From the NCBI GenBank assembly GCA_937872225.1, contig CALMRZ010000038.1, positions 99,665 to 163,664 of the forward strand: a stretch of DNA of 64,000 bases. The letters run 5' to 3'. A program made the position numbers and the translations under genes. Shown here in pieces: positions 32,517 through 41,617 of this stretch. Numbering within the stretch: position 1 is the stretch's first letter; every line of letters starts with the position of its first letter. The DNA comes from an uncultured Spirochaetota bacterium (GTDB taxonomy: Bacteria; Spirochaetota; UBA4802; UBA5550). Below the pieces are notes generated by a model. It had not been told where the DNA came from. It was given only the letters and a program-made list of their open reading frames with translations, and made no database searches.

Positions 32517-33119
32517 ATGAACAGGAAGAATAAAACAACGAACCGGCCGGAACAGGATGACGAGGTATTGATACGGAGTTTCCTGTCGGACAATTCCGAC
32601 GCCTTTGACCGGCTCGTTGTCAAGTACAGGGATATGATATTCAATCTTTGTTTTCGCATTGTAAACGACTATGACGATGCCAATGACTGCGCCCAGGAGA
32701 CGTTCATCAAGGTTTACAGGAACATACAACAATTCCGGTTCCAGTCAAGTTTCTCCACCTGGCTGTACCGCATCGCCATAAACACCTGCCGGAACAGGAT
32801 TGCGTCCTCCGGCAACCGCGCCAGGAAAAAGATGCTCCGCATCGACAATCCGGGCGAACCGGGCAGCGAAACGGTGGAGATACACGACTGTTCCTTCAAC
32901 CCCGACAGCGTCTTCGAAAAAAACGAGCAGGCCCGGCTCATCCACCAGGCCATTGACGCCCTTCCGGAAGAACTAAAGGTGCTGGTCGTACTGAGGGACC
33001 TTGAGGGCAACTCGTACGAGGACATCGCCGACATCACCGGCGTGAACCTGGGAACGGTCAAGTCGAGGCTGGCGCGGGCGCGGCACCTTCTGAGAGAATT
33101 GCTGCGGGAGGTCATCTGA
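32517..33119 (+). CDS. ECF (group 4) RNA polymerase sigma factor, RpoE-like
   Basis: 200 residues. Sigma region 2 spans about 25-95 with DYDDANDCAQETFIKVYRNI and FSTWLYRIAINTCRNRI. Region 4 spans about 143-197 with LPEELKVLVVLRDLEGNSYEDIADI and the recognition helix area GTVKSRLARARHLLRE. It directs RNA polymerase to a specific promoter set and is normally held by the adjacent anti-sigma factor. The stop is immediately followed by the next ATG (TGAATG), so both are made together. The ATG at 32517 lacks a clear ribosome site. Confidence 0.95.
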   Translation: MNRKNKTTNRPEQDDEVLIRSFLSDNSDAFDRLVVKYRDMIFNLCFRIVNDYDDANDCAQETFIKVYRNIQQFRFQSSFSTWLYRIAINTCRNRIASSGNRARKKMLRIDNPGEPGSETVEIHDCSFNPDSVFEKNEQARLIHQAIDALPEELKVLVVLRDLEGNSYEDIADITGVNLGTVKSRLARARHLLRELLREVI

Positions 33120-34124
33120 ATGAAGTGCGATGATGTAAAACCGCTCCTCGATGAATACCGGGAGGGGAGCCTCCCGGCCGGGGACGCCGCACTGGTGAAG
33201 GAGCACATCAGAAAATGCGCCGACTGCCGGGAAGAGCTGGAGTTCCTCAGGAAATACCTGAAGAAAACCGGGAGCTTTCCCGCCCTCAAGGCGCCGGACG
33301 ATTTCCTGGAAAAAATTCATCAAAAGATCGACGCCCCGGTACGCGGCGCCCTTGTCACCAGGCTCTTCTTCCCGCTGAAGATAAAAGTTCCCCTCGAGGT
33401 CGCGGCGCTCCTGGCCCTTGCCGTGTCCGGCCTGCTGGTATTCAAGCCCTTCAGTACCGAGATGGCCGAATACAAAGCTGAGGGGCCGGGCCGGCACCTG
33501 GCCATGGAGGACAAAACAACTGCGAGCAGTGACCGGGAGGCATACCGAAGCGAAAAACCGTCCGCGGCTATCGAGAAAGCCCCGGAAAAAGCGGCAATTC
33601 CCAAAGAGGCCAGCAAAGTCGAATCCCGTGCCGCGGACATGGTGGCATCGACACCGTCATATTCCGAACAGCTGGCCATGGAAAAAGAACAATCCTCCCG
33701 CGGCGACCAGGCGGAGATCACCCTCTGCCTGAAGCAGAACATCACTGCCGGCGCGGAACCGGCGAAAGAGGAGTCTTTCCAGGCCAGGAACCAGGACCGC
33801 GCCGGGGAACCCAGGACGGATGCGCGGAAGAGCCTCGGGTATGCCAAGAAGGACAAGGCGGCGCCAGAGGGTGCCATGCAGTCCGTGCCGACCGGCACCG
33901 GCCAGGCCCAGGCTGGCGGCATCGCAGCCCTCGCCCAATCGCTGAACGGGAAGATCATCAGAAAAACGGCCGATGGCAGCCAGGTGATCGTGGAAATACC
34001 CCGCGGAAATTTCAGCCGGTTCATGGGGGAACTCCGCGGTGAATGGAGCGTCCAGAGGCAGTATCCGGCCGAGGTCCCCGCCAGGGCCCGCAGGGTCCGG
34101 CTCAACATAAATATCCAGAAGTAA
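33120..34124 (+). CDS. Zinc-finger anti-sigma factor with membrane anchor and large external domain
   Basis: 334 residues. The N-terminal ZAS domain has the HxxxCxxC motif HIRKCADC (His29, Cys33, Cys36) plus Cys3. One hydrophobic helix lies at about 89-108. The long remainder is low-complexity, Glu/Lys/Ala-rich (about 120-270), and ends in a folded-looking domain IAALAQSLNGKIIRKTADGSQVIVEIPRGNFSRFMGELRGEW and a basic strand ARRVRLNINIQK. It should bind the cognate ECF sigma inside and sense an envelope signal outside. The C-terminal domain resembles the beta-alpha segment of DUF4349-type proteins, tentatively. Confidence 0.88.
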   Translation: MKCDDVKPLLDEYREGSLPAGDAALVKEHIRKCADCREELEFLRKYLKKTGSFPALKAPDDFLEKIHQKIDAPVRGALVTRLFFPLKIKVPLEVAALLALAVSGLLVFKPFSTEMAEYKAEGPGRHLAMEDKTTASSDREAYRSEKPSAAIEKAPEKAAIPKEASKVESRAADMVASTPSYSEQLAMEKEQSSRGDQAEITLCLKQNITAGAEPAKEESFQARNQDRAGEPRTDARKSLGYAKKDKAAPEGAMQSVPTGTGQAQAGGIAALAQSLNGKIIRKTADGSQVIVEIPRGNFSRFMGELRGEWSVQRQYPAEVPARARRVRLNINIQK

Positions 34125-34125
34125 G

Positions 34126-34572
34126 TCACTGCCGCACCAGTTGGTCCAGTATCAGGCCGAAAAAGCCGCTTCCCCCGGACCGATAATGCCACCCCAGGTG
34201 CGACTGGCACCGGGCGCAGATCACGCAGCACCAGGCAAAACCGGGGAACCAGGTATATTCATCGGTGGGGGAGCCCACGATGAAGCATCCCGCTGCCTTT
34301 GAAAAACAGCCGATGCGAAACACCATGCCCCGGGGATTCATGAAGGTATGCTCGTGGGAGCCGTTCATGGCGATACCGGCCTCATCCGAGGTTATGGGAT
34401 TGCCGCAGGTCTTGCAGAGGATGTTCTTTTTGCCCCAGTCGGTCTCATGGTCAGGCACGTCCCTGATTTCGGTGGTTGAAAAAGAACGATCATCCACCTG
34501 CTGCAGCGCCGCAAAGGGCACGCTGGGCCGGGCACCGGCTCCCCCGTATTCCACCGACAGAACATGTTCCAT
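34126..34572 (-). CDS. CULT-domain (cereblon-like) protein
   Basis: 148 residues from ATG 34572; a GTG-initiated form to 34638 is possible. The C-terminal 100 residues match the cereblon CULT fold: zinc ligands LCKTCGN (Cys53, Cys56) and CARC (Cys119, Cys122), with NPRGMVFRIGCF where cereblon has NPHGYVHETLTVY. EYTWFPGFAWCCVICARCQSHLGWHYR follows, where human cereblon has a WFPGYAW and SHIGW arrangement. Trp108, Trp114 and Trp128 correspond to the three-tryptophan cage that binds glutarimides and uridine-like ligands. The domain ends GFFGLILDQLVRQ. No LON or DDB1-binding part exists, as in other bacterial CULT proteins. Convergent with the anti-sigma gene, with 1 base between stops. Confidence 0.88.
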   Translation of the reverse strand: MEHVLSVEYGGAGARPSVPFAALQQVDDRSFSTTEIRDVPDHETDWGKKNILCKTCGNPITSDEAGIAMNGSHEHTFMNPRGMVFRIGCFSKAAGCFIVGSPTDEYTWFPGFAWCCVICARCQSHLGWHYRSGGSGFFGLILDQLVRQ

Positions 34573-34789
34573 ACCGGCACTATATCGCCACTCACCTGCT
34601 TTGTCAATGACATCATCGGCAGGGCATTCTCTGTTCACTTGGAAAACAAACCCGGGTAGAGAATATTTTTTTGCACCGGTTATTTAACCATGAACAAGAA
34701 GTATCTTGACATTTCGGAAAACGTGAACACGTGGTATCTTTCGGATTTATACCCATGCCGCGATCAACCATGACCGGAGGAGCAGCCCC

Positions 34790-36493
34790 ATGAAGCCAAG
34801 ACAGCTGCCTGTCAGTAAAATCATTGCCGCGGGAATACTCATCGTCTCGGTGGCCTACGGGATTTTTTATTTCAATTATTTTGAAACGCCCACGGGGGAC
34901 TATATCAGCAACATCAGGGTGCCGGTCCTGGAATACATGAAGGGCAACTTCCCGGGAGAAAATTACAAATTTCTTCCCTTCTACCCCCTTCTCCTGTCCC
35001 TGCTCACCTGGCTGAACCCGGTGAAATCCGCGGACCCGGTCTACCAGACCGCCATTGTCCTCAACCTGGTACTGCTGGCGCCGTACCTGTTTCTCGTCTT
35101 CCTGGTCTACCGGAGGTTCCTGCCGGAAAAAGCCTCCCTGGCGGCTCTGCTTTTTCTCGGGGTCAATATTTACACCCTGTACATGACCATTAACTCCGAG
35201 CTGGAGATGGCCCTTACCCTGCTCATTGTCCTCTCCCTCTACCTGGCGCTGGGCGAATCCAGGATATCCTACGCGACGGCCTTTTTCGCCGCCGTCACCA
35301 AGTGGGACGCGGTGTTCATCGTCCCGGCGGTTATGTTCAGGGACTTCTTCTTTAAAAAGAAATGGCCGACGGCGATCGTTCTGGGGGCCTGCGCCTCTGC
35401 GGGCACCGCGGCCTGGCTCCTCCTCAGCTTCATCAACACCAGGGGGCAGACCTACGTGGGCGAGATCGCCCACCGCGGGCCCAACATCTACCGATTCATT
35501 ATTGACTGCTTCCTGGTTGCCGGGGGCTTTCTCCAATGGACGGCAACGCACGCCTGGTTTCATGAATACACAGGGGTTAAAATTTTTCTTCTGGCCCTGA
35601 TCGCGCTCCCCGGTCTTGTCACGGTCATCGGCATCATCTGGGGGATCATCCTTATCTGGAGGCAAAAAAGAAAAGAATTCGCGCCGATATTCGTCTTCTT
35701 CGCCGGTTTCCTTCTCATCCACATGGTCTACCAGAACACCAAGGACCGGTATGTCATGCCGGTTCTCTGGATCCTGACGCTCTTTCTCTTCTACGGCATC
35801 TCGGAAGGAATGGCGCCCTGGCTCCGCGGTACTTGGTCGGGGCTTTCGGACCGTTCGCGTAAGAGCGCGGGGGCGGTCCTGGCGGGAACGGCCTTCATCC
35901 TCTATGCCCTCACCTTCGGCGCCCTGGCCAGGGACAATACGGCGCCCCACTGCGTCTTTGCCGCCCTTTTCACGGCCCTGATGGCGGCGGTGATTTTCCG
36001 CGGGACAGGGAAGAAGGCCGCCTTTAACGGCGCGCTCCTCGCACTGGCCTGCGGCGTCCTTATCAACATGATGGTCTACTACGGCGTGCGCGCCATGGAC
36101 CACCATGGCCTCTCCCGCGTTGAGTTCAAGAAGGCCGCCCTCTGGTACCGGGACCATGCCGCCCCCGGCGACAGGATGCTCATATCCGAAACCAACGTGC
36201 CCATGTATTACTCCGGTTTCGGCAGCGACAGGTTCATCCTCTCCTATTTCATCAAGGGACGCACCATAGGGGAGATCGTTCCCGAACTCGCATCGCTGAA
36301 AACGACCTACGTGTTCGTCGATGATTTTTACATCCGGCGACTCCCCCTGAAGGACCCCAACGCCATTGACCGGAAGGCCTGGATATTCAAGGAGATCAGG
36401 GACCACGGCGAGGCCTCGGGACATTTCAGGCTGATACAGACCTTTCACACCAGGGGCGGAATAACGAGCTACCTCTACCGCTTCGTACCGTGA
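34790..36493 (+). CDS. GT-C family membrane glycosyltransferase (PMT/ArnT-like)
   Basis: 567 residues with about eleven hydrophobic segments, then a soluble C-terminal domain (about 445-567). The first external loop carries TPTGDYISN with Asp37, the position of the catalytic Asp in GT-C enzymes that use polyprenyl-phosphate sugars. A DRYVMPVLWIL segment (near 322-332) matches the R-Y-x-x-P motif of the family. The ATG follows GGAGGAG at 6 bases. It probably transfers a sugar from a lipid carrier to an external acceptor. Acceptor unknown; the nearby glycan genes support envelope glycan assembly. Confidence 0.85.
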   Translation: MKPRQLPVSKIIAAGILIVSVAYGIFYFNYFETPTGDYISNIRVPVLEYMKGNFPGENYKFLPFYPLLLSLLTWLNPVKSADPVYQTAIVLNLVLLAPYLFLVFLVYRRFLPEKASLAALLFLGVNIYTLYMTINSELEMALTLLIVLSLYLALGESRISYATAFFAAVTKWDAVFIVPAVMFRDFFFKKKWPTAIVLGACASAGTAAWLLLSFINTRGQTYVGEIAHRGPNIYRFIIDCFLVAGGFLQWTATHAWFHEYTGVKIFLLALIALPGLVTVIGIIWGIILIWRQKRKEFAPIFVFFAGFLLIHMVYQNTKDRYVMPVLWILTLFLFYGISEGMAPWLRGTWSGLSDRSRKSAGAVLAGTAFILYALTFGALARDNTAPHCVFAALFTALMAAVIFRGTGKKAAFNGALLALACGVLINMMVYYGVRAMDHHGLSRVEFKKAALWYRDHAAPGDRMLISETNVPMYYSGFGSDRFILSYFIKGRTIGEIVPELASLKTTYVFVDDFYIRRLPLKDPNAIDRKAWIFKEIRDHGEASGHFRLIQTFHTRGGITSYLYRFVP

Positions 36494-36669
36494 ACCCCTG
36501 ATATGCGCCGGCACGGGCGGGGCATTGTCCGGCCGTCAATTTTTTCCTTGACGGATGTTTACTCCATGGGGCACGGTACAGGGTAGCCTGATTGGACCGT
36601 AACAAGCCGTCCCCATCGGGGGCATACTTATGATAAGCCGGTAGGCTTTCGGGAAGGAACCAAACTGAC

Positions 36670-37854
36670 ATGAGCATGAGCTATCAAAACCTGTCGATTG
36701 TTGCGATCAGGGCGCTGCAGAGAAACAAGATGAGGACCTTTCTCACCTGTCTTGGCATAATCATCGGCGTGTTCTCGGTCATATTGCTTATCGGGGTAAG
36801 CAACAGCATGAGGGTCGCCGTGCGCGAAAAGATCCAGAGCTTCGGGAGCAGCGCCATCATGCTGATGTCCTTCAAGAAGCCCTTCAACGACAGCGACCTG
36901 ACAGATATCCGGAAAAACATTCCCGACGTCCAGTACCTCACGCCGATGAACAACTGGGAGTTCCTGGTCAAGTACAAGAACAAGAACCTGAACCGCCAGG
37001 TGTACGGCGTCAACAACGACTATTTCAGGATGGGCAACTGGGAGCTTGAAAGCGGCAGCCTCTTTGCCGAGGAAGAGATCCGGGCCTACGACAAGGTCGT
37101 CATCATCGGAAGCAGCATCAAGAAAACATTCTTTGAATACGAGGAGCCCGTGGGCAAGGTGATCCTTATCAACCGCATACCCTTCAGGATAGTCGGCTGT
37201 CTGAAGGAAAAAGGGATGTCCCTTGGCGGCAGGGATTTCGACGATTTCATCGTCTGCCCCTACACCACCCTGGCCAACAAGCTCATCGGTATCAAGAACT
37301 TTGTCATCATCAACATGGCCACCTACTCCGAGTCACAGGTGGATGACGTCAAGCAGGAGCTATTGATGCTGCTCCAGAGGAAATACAACCTGCAGCCGGA
37401 ACAGCTCCAGGAGTACAAAATATCATCGAGCAAGGAAGTAATACAGAAGACCGAAGAGATTTCAGGCTACATTTCCCTCGCGACAGTGGCGATAGCCTTC
37501 ATTTCCCTCGTAGTAGGAGGGATCGGGATCATGAACATCATGCTCGCCTCGGTGAGCGAGAGGACCCACGAGATCGGCATTCGCATGGCCATCGGCGCAA
37601 AAAACCGCGACATCCTCATGCAGTTCCTCATCGAGGCATTGATCTTGAGCTCCCTCGGCGGCATCACGGGAATCATAATCGGAGTGACGTTGTATGTCCT
37701 GTATACCGTTGTCTCTAACCAGCCCTTCATTCTATCACTGATATCGATAATCGGCTCCTTTCTGTCCGCCGCCATGGTCGGCATCGTGTCCGGATATTAT
37801 CCTGCAAAAAAAGCGTCGAAGCTCAACCCGATTGACGCGCTCCGGTACGAATAG
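36670..37854 (+). CDS. MacB/FtsX-type ABC transporter permease
   Basis: 394 residues: helix about 21-45, a MacB periplasmic core domain (about 46-265), then three helices (about 268-295, 318-345, 355-380). Motifs NIMLASVSERTHEIGIRMAIGAKNRDILMQFLIEA and PAKKASKLNPIDALRYE are diagnostic for this permease type. Such proteins work mechanically with a LolD/MacB-like ATPase to export or extract lipoproteins, peptides or lipids. No ATPase gene is adjacent, which is unusual. It lies between glycosyltransferase genes. Confidence 0.92.
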   Translation: MSMSYQNLSIVAIRALQRNKMRTFLTCLGIIIGVFSVILLIGVSNSMRVAVREKIQSFGSSAIMLMSFKKPFNDSDLTDIRKNIPDVQYLTPMNNWEFLVKYKNKNLNRQVYGVNNDYFRMGNWELESGSLFAEEEIRAYDKVVIIGSSIKKTFFEYEEPVGKVILINRIPFRIVGCLKEKGMSLGGRDFDDFIVCPYTTLANKLIGIKNFVIINMATYSESQVDDVKQELLMLLQRKYNLQPEQLQEYKISSSKEVIQKTEEISGYISLATVAIAFISLVVGGIGIMNIMLASVSERTHEIGIRMAIGAKNRDILMQFLIEALILSSLGGITGIIIGVTLYVLYTVVSNQPFILSLISIIGSFLSAAMVGIVSGYYPAKKASKLNPIDALRYE

Positions 37855-37942
37855 CAGAGACCGCTGTTGCAATAATGATACAACTGTATTCATTTCGCGA
37901 TAAGTTCCGCGCGTGACCGGAAAAAAATAAAGCACATAGTCC

Positions 37943-37971
37943 TTGACAGGGTCAATTTATGAATTTATTTT
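37943..37971 (+). promoter_or_regulatory. Predicted sigma-70 promoter for the glycosyltransferase operon
   Basis: TTGACA at 37943-37948, 17-base spacer, TATTTT at 37966-37971. It lies about 140 bases upstream of the chosen ATG 38114, so the transcript would carry a long leader. Confidence 0.5.
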
Positions 37972-38113
37972 GACGGGGCGCGTGAGTCATCTCGCTGTTT
38001 TTTCCCGGCTTCAAGCCGCCAGTATATCGTTACTCAAACATCGGCACGGAGAGAAACCATCGCAGCGAAGCAATCACGGGGCGGTTATTAAACATTACGG
38101 AAAATCCCACATT

Positions 38114-39292
38114 ATGAAAAAAACGAAGAAGATACGGGTTGCCGTCTTCGCGGATGTGTTAAAAGAGAACCTTGATGGCGTGACCTACACGCTCTATAAT
38201 ATCATTGAACGGATACCGAGAGACAGGTTTGATTTTCTCTTCATTACTCCCTATCCCCCGACAGATATCGCCGCGTTTCCCTATCCCGTCATCGTGTGCA
38301 GGTATATTAAAATGCCCCTGTACGGCGCGTATCCCCTTGCCTTCCCCTACTTTGATAAAAACCTTGAAAACGCCCTTGAAAAATTCAAACCCGACCTTGT
38401 CCATTTTACTTCACCATCCTTTCTGGGGCGCTACGCGCGCAGTTATGCCACGAGGAACAACCTGCCGCTGGTAAGCATGTATCATACGCATTTCCCCATT
38501 TACGTCGATTATTATTTCAAGTACCTTCCATTCCTTAAATTTCTGAAACATATTGTGCCGGTAATTCTCAGGTTTTATTACAACAGGTGCGACCTGGTCT
38601 ATGTCCCGACGCGGCCGGTCCTCGAAGACCTCGTGACCTTCGGCATCGAGCGCAACCGCATGATGATCTGGGCCCGCGGGATCGACATGAACCTGTTCAA
38701 TCCGAAAAAGCGCGATACCAGGTATATCGAAAACCTGTGCGGGAAGGACACGATACGGATACTCTTTGTCAGCAGGCTCTTCTGGATCAAGGAGATAACG
38801 ACCATCATCGGCATATACAAAAAGCTGAGCAAAACCCATCCCAACGTAAAAATGGTCATAACCGGCGACGGGCCGCAGCAGGACTACATGATGAAGCGGA
38901 TGCCCGGCGCGGTGTTCACCGGTAAGCTGATCAACAGCGACCTGCACAGGATATACGCATCCTGCGACATTTTCCTGTTCCCCTCGATAACAGAGACCTT
39001 CGGCAACGTGAACCTGGAGGCCCTTGCGTCGGGCCTCCCCGTCGTGGCCGCCGCCAAGGGCGGCCAGTGCGGCATCATCAAGGAAGGAGAGACGGGCTAC
39101 CTGGTGGAGCCGAAAAACATAGATGCCTTCTGCGAAAAGCTCGACCACCTGATCAACAATCCGGCCGAACTGAAGCGCATGAGCAGGAACGCGGTGGAAT
39201 ACGCGAAAAAACAGAAGTGGGACACCCTGTGCCGCGACCTGTTCATGTCATATGAACGGATCATTGCAGAGAAAAAAAAGTTGAGGGACTGA
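38114..39292 (+). CDS. GT4 family glycosyltransferase (alpha-mannosyltransferase-like)
   Basis: 392 residues from ATG 38114 (MKKTKKIRVAVFADVL). The longer open frame to 37943 covers the promoter and has no similarity. The N-lobe has LDGVTYTLYNIIERI and PLVSMYHTHFPIYVDYY, typical of the MgtA/PimB-like branch. The C-lobe has ILFVSRLFWIKEI, MVITGDGPQQDYM, then FPSITETFGNVNLEALASGLPVVAA with the E-x7-E nucleotide-sugar motif, and KGGQCGIIKEGETGYLV. It probably uses a GDP- or UDP-sugar in the cytoplasm. First gene of a five-gene unit; the next start touches its stop (TGAATG). Confidence 0.92.
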   Translation: MKKTKKIRVAVFADVLKENLDGVTYTLYNIIERIPRDRFDFLFITPYPPTDIAAFPYPVIVCRYIKMPLYGAYPLAFPYFDKNLENALEKFKPDLVHFTSPSFLGRYARSYATRNNLPLVSMYHTHFPIYVDYYFKYLPFLKFLKHIVPVILRFYYNRCDLVYVPTRPVLEDLVTFGIERNRMMIWARGIDMNLFNPKKRDTRYIENLCGKDTIRILFVSRLFWIKEITTIIGIYKKLSKTHPNVKMVITGDGPQQDYMMKRMPGAVFTGKLINSDLHRIYASCDIFLFPSITETFGNVNLEALASGLPVVAAAKGGQCGIIKEGETGYLVEPKNIDAFCEKLDHLINNPAELKRMSRNAVEYAKKQKWDTLCRDLFMSYERIIAEKKKLRD

Positions 39293-40366
39293 ATGAAGCT
39301 GCCGTCTGACCTGGCCGAGAAACAGGCCCCGAAGAAAAGCCGGGCCCATTATATACTCAGGACCGCAGGCCTTCTCCTGGGCATTTTTCTCATCTACTGG
39401 TTCGCGTCAAAGTCGAACCTGTCCGGCATCTGGGACCAGCTGAAGCTCATCAACGTCAGGTTCTCCCTCCTCATCGCGGTCACCTTCATCGCCTACTTCT
39501 TGGTCACCATGGCCTGGAAGCTCTCCTTCTACCGGTTCCCGGGACACATCTCGACGGCACTGCTGTTCATCATACGACAGTCAGGCGAAAGCCTTGCCCA
39601 GATCAATCCGACCAACGTCATCGCCGGCGAGGCGCTCAAGGCCATACTCCTGAAAAGAAAGAACATACCCTACAAGGACAGCATCGTATCCCTCACCATT
39701 TCACGGTTCCTGGTCCTCTTCTCGGCGATCACCCTCATCATGATCGGGGTATACCTGTTTTTCGACCGGCTCAAGTTCATGGCCGGTACGGCGTCGCTGA
39801 TCGCCATGATCGCGCTGATGTTCGCACTGCTGGTGTTTCTTCTTTACCGTCTCGGCAGCGGCAAGGGGATACTGTCGATGCCGATGGCGCTGCTATCCCT
39901 GATCAACCGGCGTTTCCCGCACCTGACGGGACTTCCGGGCACCATCGAGAAAATGAAAGAAGCCGACGAGGAACTCATCGACTTCTACAAAACAAAAAAA
40001 TTGAATTTCATAATCGCTTTCATGCTGTCCTTTACCAGCTGGCTCATGGGGGCGTCCGAGTTTTACGTCATCCTCTACCTGCTCGGCCTGCAGGCCTCGT
40101 TCCTGTCCTGCATCGCCATCGAGGTCGGGGTCATGGTCTTCAAGGGGCTGGGAGCCTTCGTGCCGGGCCAGATCGGCATCGAGGAATACGCCAGCAAGCT
40201 GATGCTGGAATTCGTGCAGGTGCCCGGATCGGGCGTCTGGGTCACTGTTTCGATACTGCGGCGGGCGCGCCAGCTATTCTGGATCGGCGTCGGTTTTATC
40301 GCCTTCCTCATTATCATTCGGAATACCGGAGGATCGAAAGATGGAAATCCTGTTTATAACTCATAA
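39293..40366 (+). CDS. Flippase-like integral membrane protein (UPF0104/LPG synthase TM type)
   Basis: 357 residues with about eight hydrophobic segments. GESLAQINPTNVIAGEALKAILLKRKNIPYKDSIVSLTISRFLVL and the C-terminal KGLGAFVPGQIGIEEYASKLMLEF are hallmarks of the UPF0104 family, whose members include the membrane half of lysyl-phosphatidylglycerol synthase. In glycan clusters such proteins are thought to help move or anchor lipid-linked products. It begins right after the first GT4 stop and overlaps the second GT4 by 26 bases, so the three are tightly coupled. Confidence 0.88.
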   Translation: MKLPSDLAEKQAPKKSRAHYILRTAGLLLGIFLIYWFASKSNLSGIWDQLKLINVRFSLLIAVTFIAYFLVTMAWKLSFYRFPGHISTALLFIIRQSGESLAQINPTNVIAGEALKAILLKRKNIPYKDSIVSLTISRFLVLFSAITLIMIGVYLFFDRLKFMAGTASLIAMIALMFALLVFLLYRLGSGKGILSMPMALLSLINRRFPHLTGLPGTIEKMKEADEELIDFYKTKKLNFIIAFMLSFTSWLMGASEFYVILYLLGLQASFLSCIAIEVGVMVFKGLGAFVPGQIGIEEYASKLMLEFVQVPGSGVWVTVSILRRARQLFWIGVGFIAFLIIIRNTGGSKDGNPVYNS

Positions 40367-41600
40367 GTATCCGCCTTCCGTCGGGGGGATGGAAAAACAG
40401 AGTTATGAGCTCATCAACGGCGCGGCAAAAACCAACAAGGTCCACACGCTGATATACGACAACAAGACCAGCAGGATGAAGTTTCTCCTCACGGTGCCGA
40501 TGAAGGTGAAGAAGATACTGAAAGAGAACCCCGGCATCTCCATCATACACCTGAATGACGGTCTCATGGGACTCTGCGGCATATTCATCAAGAGGATCAC
40601 GTCCCTGCCGGTGCTGATGACCCTCCACGGCCTCGACATCGTCCTGCCCAGCAACATCTACCAGAACCGCGTGGTGGGCTGGTTCAAAAAACTTGACGGG
40701 GTCATAGCCGTGAGCCAGGCGACGGCCCAGGAATGCATCAAGCGCGGCTTCGACCGCGACAAGGTCTACGTGGTCCGCAACGGCGTCGACACGGAAATGT
40801 CCCTCATCAATAAAAAGGCCGGCTTCAGAAAGACCCTGGAGGCCAAGCTGGGCATACCGCTCCACGACAAGAAAATCCTCGTTTCCATCGGCCGGAGCGT
40901 GCGCCGGAAAGGCTTCTCCTGGTTCATGACCAGGATACTGCCCCAGCTGGACCCCAACATCATCTACCTGATCGTCGGACCGACCGACCCGAACATCCGG
41001 CGCATCAACTTTTTCATGAACCTCCTGCCGAAACGGATCGCCCACATCATCGTGCTGGCCCTGGGTCTGGGCCTTGACGAGATAGACGTCCAGGAAGCCC
41101 TCGGACGCGACGAGATAAAGGGAAGGGCCTTTTACCTCGGCAAGCAGCCCTTCGAGGACATGGTGCAGATACTCAAACATTCCGACATGTTCGTGATGCC
41201 CAACATAAAGGTCGCGGGTGACGCCGAGGGCTTCGGCCTCGTGGCGTTGGAGGCGTCGGTGAACGGCACCCCGGTGATTGCCTCCTCTCTCGAGGGGATC
41301 ACCTGCGCCGTCATCGACGGCAAGAACGGGTTCCTGGTCCCGCCGGAAAACGAGGCGGCATGGATAGAAAAGATCCATTCCCTCCTGTCCGACACCAGCC
41401 ACCTGAAGGATTTCGGCGAGAAGGCGCAGCAGTTCACCATCACGAATTTCGCGTGGAAGAAAATGGTGGAAGGCTATCTGACGGTCTTTAAGAAATATCA
41501 TTTCCAGCAGCAGTGCCAGAAGGCGCCCCTGCAGTCTTACGGCGCCGGCTCAAACCCGGGCCTCTCAGGTCCGATGGTCCTTGATAACTATTACAAATAA
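40341..41600 (+). CDS. GT4 family glycosyltransferase
   Basis: 419 residues; the ATG at 40341 has GGAGG at 9 bases inside the previous gene. The N-lobe has HKYPPSVGGMEKQSYELI, the usual glycine-rich acceptor loop, and VLMTLHGLDIVLP. The C-lobe has ILVSIGRSVRRKGFSWFM, a donor-binding arginine/lysine region, and VAGDAEGFGLVALEASVNGTPVIASSLEGI with an E-x7-E motif. The last 40 residues are a polar, proline- and glycine-rich tail. It probably adds a sugar to the same lipid-linked glycan as the first GT4. Confidence 0.92.
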   Translation: MEILFITHKYPPSVGGMEKQSYELINGAAKTNKVHTLIYDNKTSRMKFLLTVPMKVKKILKENPGISIIHLNDGLMGLCGIFIKRITSLPVLMTLHGLDIVLPSNIYQNRVVGWFKKLDGVIAVSQATAQECIKRGFDRDKVYVVRNGVDTEMSLINKKAGFRKTLEAKLGIPLHDKKILVSIGRSVRRKGFSWFMTRILPQLDPNIIYLIVGPTDPNIRRINFFMNLLPKRIAHIIVLALGLGLDEIDVQEALGRDEIKGRAFYLGKQPFEDMVQILKHSDMFVMPNIKVAGDAEGFGLVALEASVNGTPVIASSLEGITCAVIDGKNGFLVPPENEAAWIEKIHSLLSDTSHLKDFGEKAQQFTITNFAWKKMVEGYLTVFKKYHFQQQCQKAPLQSYGAGSNPGLSGPMVLDNYYK

Positions 41601-41617
41601 AACGCGCGAGATAAGCC

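Noticed and set aside
34706..34735. TTGACA followed by TATCTT as a promoter for the GT-C gene at 34790
   Set aside because: The spacer is about 23 bases, too long for a sigma-70 promoter.
34613..36514. A 633-codon open frame antisense to the GT-C glycosyltransferase
   Set aside because: It is a mirror of a strongly supported membrane protein, and its product is an implausible Gly/Asp/Glu/Arg-rich chain with no domain.
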